Assembly: GCF_004010055.1 (NCBI RefSeq)
Contig: NZ_RQVT01000001.1
Span: forward strand, 62,001 to 126,000
Direction: 5' to 3'
Origin: Psychroflexus aestuariivivens
Lineage (GTDB): Bacteria > Bacteroidota > Bacteroidia > Flavobacteriales > Flavobacteriaceae
DNA: 64,000 nt
Position numbers and translations under genes: made by a program. This document shows, piece by piece, positions 58,895-64,000 of the stretch. Under the pieces are notes generated by a model. That model saw only the letters and a list, made by a program, of their open reading frames with translations, did no database searches and was not told the origin of the DNA. How positions within the stretch are numbered: the first letter of the stretch is position 1; each line of letters opens with the position of its first letter.

Positions 58895-60925
58895 CTAAAC
58901 TTTCAACAAGCCAGCGCGTTTGAGAAGCGCATCTGGATTTGGCTTTTGTCCGCGGAATTTTTCATAAAGTTCCATTGGATCTACGGTGCCGCCTTGCATA
59001 AGGATATTTTCTTTAAAACTTTGTGCTACTTTTTTGTTGAAGATACCTTGGCTTTTAAAATATTCAAAAGCATCAGCATCCAAAACTTCCGCCCATTTGT
59101 AAGAATAATATCCAGCGCTGTAACCACCTTGAAAAATATGTCCAAAAGCCGTACTCATGCAGTTTGTAGAAATATCTGGAAACAAATCTGTCGCTTTAAA
59201 AGCTTCAACTTCATGCGCTTTTACATCTTCAACATCTTTAGGATTTATTGCATGCCACGCCATATCTAGTTTTCCAAAACTAACTTGCCGTATGGTTTGC
59301 ATACCTTCCATGAAATTGGCGGATTTTCTGATTTTGTCTATAAATTCCTGAGGAATCACTTCATCGGTTTCATAGTGTTTGGCAAACAATTCCAAAGCTT
59401 CTTTTTCGTAACACCAATTTTCCATCAGTTGGCTTGGCAGTTCTACAAAATCCCAATACACAGATGCGCCAGAAAGCGACGGATAAGTGGTGTTGGCGTT
59501 CATAGCGTGAAGCGCATGACCAAATTCATGAAACAAAGTTGTCACTTCGTTGAAAGTCAATAAAGAAGGTTGTTTTTGAGTAGGTTTTGTGAAATTACAA
59601 ACAATCGACACTTGCGGGCGTTCATTGTTTCCAGATTTCTTAAACTGATTTTTATAAATCGTCATCCAAGCACCATCGCGTTTTCCAGCTCTTGGATGGA
59701 AATCTGCATAAAGTGTCGCTAAGTACGAATTCTCTTCATCTTTCACTTTATATGTCACGACATCTTCATGGTAAACGTCTATTTCTGAAGATTTTTCAAA
59801 TTGCAATCCATATAACATATTCGCAATTTTGAACATGCCATCAATTACATTATTAAGTTCAAAATATGGCTTCAGCTTTGCTTCGTCCAAATCGAATTTT
59901 GCTTGCTTTAGTTTTTCTGTGTAAAACGCATTGTCCCATTTCTGAAACGACTGAATATTATCGGTTTTGAGCGCAAAATCTGCCAATTCATCAAATTCTT
60001 TTTTGGCTGCTGGTTTGGCTTTCACCAAAATATCATCCAAAAATTTCTGAACTTTAGTTTCAGATTTTGCCATGCGTTCTTGCAGTACAAAATCAGCATG
60101 GTTTTCAAAACCAAGCAATTGCGCGCGTTGGAATCTCAACTTTGAAATTTCTAAAACAATGGTTTCATTATTATATTCATTGTCTTTGAAGGCTTTGGAA
60201 CCAAAACCTTTCAGCATAGTTTCACGAAGTTCTCTGTTTTTGGCAAACTTCATCACTGGCAGAAAAGTCGGAAAGTCCAAAGTCAAAATAAAGTTTGACT
60301 TATCTTTGCTTTTCGCCAATTCTGCGGCAGATTCTTTGACAGATTCTGGAATGCCTTCCAATTCTTTATCATCAGTGATATGAAGTTCGAAATTGTTGGT
60401 TTCAGCCAAAACATTTTCGCCAAAAGTGAGTGATAATTTGGCTAATTTCTTATCGATTTCTCTTAATTCTGTCTGTTTTTCGCTGTCTAAATTTGCGCCA
60501 TTTCTGGTGAAATTCTTGTAAACTTTATCCAACAAACGTTCTTGTTCGTGATTCAATTTGAAATCGGATTGATTTTCAAAAACGTGCTTGATTTTTTCAA
60601 ATAAAGCTTCATTCAACAGCAAATCATTATTGAATTCGCTTAGTTTTGGTGAAACTTCCTGAGCAATTTTTTGAATCTCTGGATTGGTTTCAGCAGAATT
60701 CAAATTGAAAAATATACTGGCAACTCTATCTAGTTTTTCACCTGAAAATTCTAAGGCTTCTATCGTGTTTTCAAAATTGGGTGAATCAGAATTTTCAGTG
60801 ATTTTTTGAATATCTGCACGCGCCATTTCTAAAGCTTTTTCAAAAGCAGGTTGGAAATGCTCGTTTTTTATTTTAGAAAATGGTGGATGGTCAAAATCTT
60901 GTAATAGTGGGTTTTTTATAGACAT
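58895..60925 (-). CDS. M3 family peptidase (Dcp/oligopeptidase A-like)
   Basis: 676 residues. The zinc site HEFGHALHAM (about 465-474) matches HExxH of M3, followed at about 30 residues by the third ligand region WDFVELPSQLMENWC. Upstream helical segments, the N-terminal NPLLQDFDHPPFSKIKNEHF start and the C-terminal GQKPNPDALLKRAGL end are typical of peptidyl-dipeptidase Dcp-like M3A enzymes, which cut peptides of limited length. No signal peptide is visible, so it is likely cytoplasmic, recycling peptides. It is 23 bases downstream of the NdpA-like gene. Confidence 0.93.
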   Translation of the reverse strand: MSIKNPLLQDFDHPPFSKIKNEHFQPAFEKALEMARADIQKITENSDSPNFENTIEALEFSGEKLDRVASIFFNLNSAETNPEIQKIAQEVSPKLSEFNNDLLLNEALFEKIKHVFENQSDFKLNHEQERLLDKVYKNFTRNGANLDSEKQTELREIDKKLAKLSLTFGENVLAETNNFELHITDDKELEGIPESVKESAAELAKSKDKSNFILTLDFPTFLPVMKFAKNRELRETMLKGFGSKAFKDNEYNNETIVLEISKLRFQRAQLLGFENHADFVLQERMAKSETKVQKFLDDILVKAKPAAKKEFDELADFALKTDNIQSFQKWDNAFYTEKLKQAKFDLDEAKLKPYFELNNVIDGMFKIANMLYGLQFEKSSEIDVYHEDVVTYKVKDEENSYLATLYADFHPRAGKRDGAWMTIYKNQFKKSGNNERPQVSIVCNFTKPTQKQPSLLTFNEVTTLFHEFGHALHAMNANTTYPSLSGASVYWDFVELPSQLMENWCYEKEALELFAKHYETDEVIPQEFIDKIRKSANFMEGMQTIRQVSFGKLDMAWHAINPKDVEDVKAHEVEAFKATDLFPDISTNCMSTAFGHIFQGGYSAGYYSYKWAEVLDADAFEYFKSQGIFNKKVAQSFKENILMQGGTVDPMELYEKFRGQKPNPDALLKRAGLLKV

Positions 60926-60948
60926 AAATTATTTTTTCGAATTAGACT

Positions 60949-62007
60949 TTAGCTTTTTTCTTCTTTGTTGAAATACACCAAATAGTAAAACATTTGCCGT
61001 TCTTCGTCCCAGCCTTTTTCAATAAATCTTTCAGCACTGTCGCCACTGACAAAATCCATTTTTATTTGCACGTTGGTGTCGAGATTAATTACGCTTTTTA
61101 TTTTCTTTCTAGCTGCCGTAACCGCCGTATTTGAAATCGGGAAATCTGATAAATCTTCAACTTTATATTTTGGTGCTTTTTCGGTTTTGTAATTCTGAAA
61201 TTCAGGTTCTAAAGCCGGATTTTCCAAAACATCATTTAGGAAATTTTGCTCATTGAAATTGTCGTTTGAGGCAAAATGATTCATGGCCTTGTTCATAAAC
61301 AAAACCTCTTGTTGTTTGTCTTCTGCCGGTAAAACAACGTCTTTAGCGAAGTTTTCGCAAAATTTCAAATACTTTTTGGTGTAGAAATTTTCATCTTCAA
61401 AAAAGTCGACTTGCAGAAATTGCTCCAACCAATATTTTGTATCATATTTATTGGAATCTACAGACAAAATTTTATAACCGTTTTCCTTTTCAGTATTGAA
61501 AATCAACGCACCTTTATCTAATTTATTAAGGTAAACGCCCTGTTGAAGAATCACATCTAGATTGTTTTGCTTTTCTTCAAATTGAAGAAAATCGTGTTTC
61601 AATTCAGATTTAAAAATACCAACTGCTGAAACTTTCTCGTTATCGACAAGCATATTTTCAAAATAAACGACATAAACTTCGCCGCCTTTGATGTGCTGAT
61701 GCTTAGATTCATCAAACAATCTTTTGGTTATTTTTTTTGAAATTTGATGACTTTCCATAGGATTATTGAAAATATCTGTCACCATATTATTGAGTTCGTG
61801 AAATTCCAAATCGGTATCGTGAACAAAATGATAATAATTTTCTTCTTTATCTCTGAAAGATTTTAGAAAATATTCTTTAATGAGTGGTTTTAACTCATCT
61901 GAAAGCTCGTGTGGTTCTTCGGATAAAAAGAGCGATTCGTTTCTACTTTTGTTACCTACACGGTGAATAGACATGCTTTCTATTTGTGCGCTATATAAAT
62001 TTATCAT
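60949..62007 (-). CDS. NdpA/YejK-family nucleoid-associated protein
   Basis: 352 residues from ATG 62007. It starts MINLYSAQIESMSIHRVGNK and has GGEVYVVYFENMLVDNEKVSAVGIFKSE, the 37-kDa nucleoid-associated protein (YejK) signature, as a mixed helical/beta body with no membrane segment or enzyme motif. E. coli YejK binds DNA and has been linked to nucleoid organisation and topoisomerase modulation; here the role is inferred from family only. TTG at 62025 would add MKKIFE but is not needed. It shares direction with the M3 peptidase gene. Confidence 0.88.
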   Translation of the reverse strand: MINLYSAQIESMSIHRVGNKSRNESLFLSEEPHELSDELKPLIKEYFLKSFRDKEENYYHFVHDTDLEFHELNNMVTDIFNNPMESHQISKKITKRLFDESKHQHIKGGEVYVVYFENMLVDNEKVSAVGIFKSELKHDFLQFEEKQNNLDVILQQGVYLNKLDKGALIFNTEKENGYKILSVDSNKYDTKYWLEQFLQVDFFEDENFYTKKYLKFCENFAKDVVLPAEDKQQEVLFMNKAMNHFASNDNFNEQNFLNDVLENPALEPEFQNYKTEKAPKYKVEDLSDFPISNTAVTAARKKIKSVINLDTNVQIKMDFVSGDSAERFIEKGWDEERQMFYYLVYFNKEEKS

Positions 62008-62104
62008 TTCAAATATTTTTTTCAAATATCAACATTCTAAAACTGAAATCAATCAAGTTTAGAAAATTTTGAAATTCATTTTTGAATATAATTTTGTAAA
62101 ACAA

Positions 62105-62136
62105 AAATGCCTGAATGTAGAAACATGCAGGCATTT
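62105..62136 (-). terminator. intrinsic terminator of metK
   Basis: AAATGCCTG and CAGGCATTT form the main stem, extended by ATGT/ACAT inside with one mismatched pair, followed by a T run on the reverse strand, 18 bases after the metK stop. Confidence 0.9.
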
Positions 62137-62154
62137 ATTTTAATATGAGATGTT

Positions 62155-63408
62155 TTAATTCAGATCAAATTCATTTTTTAAACGATCGACAAAATCTAAC
62201 TTTTCCCAAGTAAACAATTCTACGTCTTTTTTAACTTCACCAGAATAATCTGATCGAAATATTTTGGTTTCGATTCTCGGTGTTTTACCCATGTGTCCGT
62301 AAGCTGCGGTTTCACGATAAATAGGGTTTCTCAATTTCAATCGTTCTTCAATCATTCCTGGACGCATGTCGAAAATTGATCTAATTTTTTTAGCGATTTC
62401 TCCATCAGATAAATCTACATGTTTGTTGGTGGTGTTCACCAAAATTGAAGTCGGTTCGCTTACGCCAATTGCGTAGGAAACCTGCACCAAAATTTCGTCC
62501 GCAATACCTGCGGCAACCATATTTTTGGCAATATGTCTGGCAGCATAAGCTGCAGAACGGTCAACTTTACTCGGATCTTTTCCTGAAAAAGCACCGCCAC
62601 CGTGTGCGCCTTTTCCACCGTATGTGTCTACAATGATTTTTCTTCCAGTCAAACCAGCGTCGCCGTGAGGTCCACCAATGACAAATTTCCCAGTTGGATT
62701 GATGTGATAATTGATGTCATTGTCGAATAATTTTTGAATATCGTCTTCAAAAAGTGCTTTTACTCTCGGAATTAAAATATTTTTAATGTCATTGTCAATT
62801 TTTTCCAGCATTTTATCGTCTTCATCAAAATTGTCATGTTGTGTAGAAACGACAATAGTATCAATTTTCTGAGGTACATTGTCATCGGAATATTCTATGG
62901 TAACTTGTGCTTTTGCATCTGGACGCAAATACTGAATATCCTTATTTTCTCTTCTCAATTTTGCCAATTCTATGAGTATTTTATGAGAAATATCCAATGC
63001 TAACGGCATGTAGTTTTCGGTTTCGTTTGTGGCATAACCGAACATCATACCTTGGTCTCCAGCGCCTTGTTCTTCCTTTGAAGTTTTGTCAACGCCCTGA
63101 TAAATATCTTGTGATTGTTCGTGAATTAATGAAATTACACCACAAGAATCGCCACTGAATCGATATTCTCCTTTAGTATATCCAATGTCGTTGATAACGT
63201 CTCTGGCAATTTGCTGGACATCTATATATGTGTTGCTTCTCACTTCGCCAGCCAAAACAACTTGTCCAGTGGTTACTAAAGTTTCGCAAGCGACTTTTGA
63301 AGTATCATCAAAAGCCAAAAAATAATCTAATAATGCATCGCTAATTTGGTCTGCAATTTTATCTGGGTGACCTTCAGATACGCTTTCTGAAGTAAATAAA
63401 TAAGACAT
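62155..63408 (-). CDS. metK: S-adenosylmethionine synthetase
   Basis: 417 residues. MetK motifs: [18 protein letters not shown] near the start (ATP-binding His and metal Asp), [15 protein letters not shown] (about 115-130), and [20 protein letters not shown] with the P-loop-like glycine region. It makes SAM from methionine and ATP as a tetramer in the cytoplasm. Its leader contains a SAM-II riboswitch (63470-63519), so product-dependent control is expected. It is transcribed alone, with a terminator 18 bases after the stop. Confidence 0.98.
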   Translation of the reverse strand: MSYLFTSESVSEGHPDKIADQISDALLDYFLAFDDTSKVACETLVTTGQVVLAGEVRSNTYIDVQQIARDVINDIGYTKGEYRFSGDSCGVISLIHEQSQDIYQGVDKTSKEEQGAGDQGMMFGYATNETENYMPLALDISHKILIELAKLRRENKDIQYLRPDAKAQVTIEYSDDNVPQKIDTIVVSTQHDNFDEDDKMLEKIDNDIKNILIPRVKALFEDDIQKLFDNDINYHINPTGKFVIGGPHGDAGLTGRKIIVDTYGGKGAHGGGAFSGKDPSKVDRSAAYAARHIAKNMVAAGIADEILVQVSYAIGVSEPTSILVNTTNKHVDLSDGEIAKKIRSIFDMRPGMIEERLKLRNPIYRETAAYGHMGKTPRIETKIFRSDYSGEVKKDVELFTWEKLDFVDRLKNEFDLN

Positions 63409-63469
63409 AAAAAATATTTTTAAAATTTAGTCGGAAGGAATGGTCTGTATTAACAACTAAACTTGAAAT

Positions 63470-63519
63470 ACTGTTTTAGCAATTTTTAGAGGCTGCAATC
63501 AGTCAAATCCTTCCTCGAC
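63470..63519 (-). promoter_or_regulatory. SAM-II riboswitch in the metK leader
   Basis: The reverse strand matches the SAM-II core in order: P1 left arm GAGG (63516-63513), GGATTTGACTGATTGCAGCC (63510-63491), P1 right arm CCTC (63492-63489), then the conserved TTGCTAAAACAGT (63482-63470). ATTTG, TTGCAGCC and GCTAAAA are the SAM-binding consensus elements. The pseudoknot pair CTG (in GACTGATT) with CAG (at the 3' end) is preserved, though its bases differ from alphaproteobacterial copies as I recall them. P1 is only four base pairs. The leader continues about 60 bases to the start codon. Confidence 0.9.
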
Positions 63520-63521
63520 AG

Positions 63522-63529
63522 CAAATTTA
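63522..63529 (-). promoter_or_regulatory. -7 element for metK
   Basis: The reverse strand reads TAAATTTG, directly upstream of the SAM-II aptamer. The start of transcription would be near 63516, so the transcript begins almost with the riboswitch. No -33 TTG is visible. Confidence 0.55.
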
Positions 63530-63603
63530 ATAAATTTGATGAATTCTAAATTAGATTAGCTATTTTTTAGCATTTCATTATTTATAATCAAGGTGAATCT
63601 ATT

Positions 63604-63611
63604 TATTTTTG
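63604..63611 (+). promoter_or_regulatory. -7 element for the OsmC-family gene
   Basis: TATTTTTG, 54 bases before the ATG. A 17-base palindrome (63622-63638) starts about where transcription would begin. Confidence 0.45.
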
Positions 63612-63621
63612 AATAAATATT

Positions 63622-63638
63622 AAGTTGAAGTTCAACTT
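63622..63638 (+). promoter_or_regulatory. 17-base palindrome upstream of the OsmC-family gene
   Basis: AAGTTGAA and TTCAACTT are perfect inverted arms around one G. It lies 11 bases after the -7 element and 28 bases before the ATG, fitting an operator or a leader hairpin. A redox regulator would be a natural guess for an OsmC gene, but none is encoded nearby. Confidence 0.5.
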
Positions 63639-63665
63639 GAAACGCAAATTTTAAAAAAGATTACT

Positions 63666-64000
63666 ATGAAAATCACTTTAAATAAAAAACAAAACAGTGA
63701 CGTCCACTTTGAAGCTGAAAATGCCAATGGTCATAAAGTAGAGATGTTCAATTCTTCGGCGCCAAATCCCCAGGCGGCAAGTCCTATGGAATTGATTTTG
63801 ATGGGTCTGTCTGGTTGCAGTAGTATTGACATTGTTCATATTTTAAAAAAACAAAATTTAAACATCGACGACTTGCAAATGGAAGTGGAAGGATTTAGAA
63901 AAGACACCGACCCTAAAGTGTTTCATACTATTCAGCTTTTGGTAAAATTAAAAGGTGAAATTCCACCTAATAAAGCCTTTAGAGCCGCAAAATTATCTTT
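63666..64000 (+). CDS. OsmC-family protein, N-terminal part (3' end outside window)
   Basis: 111 residues are visible from ATG 63666. Beginning MKITLNKKQNSDVHFEAEN, with ASPMELILMGLSGCSSIDIV; Cys51 corresponds to the first active-site cysteine of OsmC/Ohr-fold proteins, and the PQAASPMELILMGLSGC block is typical of the YhfA-like subgroup. The second Cys would lie beyond the window. OsmC proteins reduce organic hydroperoxides; the YhfA-like group is less well defined. It is divergent from metK, with a palindrome before it. Confidence 0.88.
   Translation, partial: MKITLNKKQNSDVHFEAENANGHKVEMFNSSAPNPQAASPMELILMGLSGCSSIDIVHILKKQNLNIDDLQMEVEGFRKDTDPKVFHTIQLLVKLKGEIPPNKAFRAAKLS

Noticed and set aside
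63470-63519. SAM-I or SAM-III riboswitch
   Set aside because: The compact form with TTGCAGCC and GCTAAAA and a four-base-pair P1 is that of SAM-II; the four-way junction of SAM-I is absent.

Overview
The window is a low-GC (roughly one third G+C by eye) chromosomal segment of a member of the Flavobacteriaceae (Bacteroidota). The evidence is a secreted nuclease with a type IX secretion tail, a TonB receptor with a carboxypeptidase-like N-terminus, flavobacterial families of unknown function (DUF6146-, DUF6787- and DUF3810-like), long-type PurL, 3-hydroxyacyl-CoA dehydrogenase placed before enoyl-CoA hydratase, absence of Shine-Dalgarno sequences and many TAnnTTTG-type -7 promoter elements. I see no rRNA, tRNA, CRISPR array, phage or classical insertion sequence. 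Genes are dense and mostly housekeeping.

Layout. 1-628: start of an SLC13-type permease running off the left edge. 906-8479: an inactive-looking gluzincin/beta-barrel protein, a secreted nuclease, a LOG-family protein and uvrA. 8625-9326: a secreted two-repeat protein. 9353-16229: a fatty-acid beta-oxidation operon read leftward, marR-fadJ-[S23]-fadA-[S23]-acyl-CoA dehydrogenase-terminator, with an 18-bp palindrome in its promoter. 16433-20126: hydrolase, divergent TruA, corA and a small conserved gene. 20333-20437: an unexplained inverted-repeat element. 20462-23825: probable transition-metal uptake cluster. 23888-28926: DUF6787, DUF6146, RlpA, serA, serC, a LuxC-like reductase, and divergently a ferredoxin. 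29374-32889: NAD(P)HX repair enzyme, hutH and a lipoprotein. 32966-40662: fatty acyl-CoA ligase, a porin-BCCT-universal-stress operon and acetyl-CoA synthetase. 40770-44927: purL with a cupin. 45076-50449: DUF3810-type HEIGH protein and tandem amidohydrolases. 50555-53732: recG, a Gre factor and a small membrane protein. 53795-57884: esterase and menaquinone genes menI-menF-menD. 57975-62007: CvfB-like protein, M3 peptidase and NdpA-like protein. 62155-63519: metK with a SAM-II riboswitch. 63666-64000: start of an OsmC-family gene.

How it works together. Fatty acids would be activated by the ligase at 32966-34738 and degraded by the marR-controlled operon. Acetate enters through acs. Serine synthesis (serA, serC), SAM synthesis (metK under SAM-II control), purines (purL) and menaquinone (menI, menF, menD) are the main biosynthetic functions.

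The most unusual signal is in the beta-oxidation operon. Both gene junctions carry a small S23/IVP four-helix-bundle gene, and each of these genes is bordered by period-7 repeat arrays. The arrays share a GA-nnnnn phase and point inward in inverted orientation, which suggests a repeated insertion module. The SAM-II riboswitch with a possible alternative pairing, the inverted-repeat element near 20.4 kb, and the catalytically empty gluzincin and amidohydrolase domains are also worth a second look.

Starts: where a longer reading frame opens with TTG, I chose the first internal ATG if the TTG was part of a likely promoter or added no conserved sequence. TTG was kept where the signal peptide or first membrane segment needs it.
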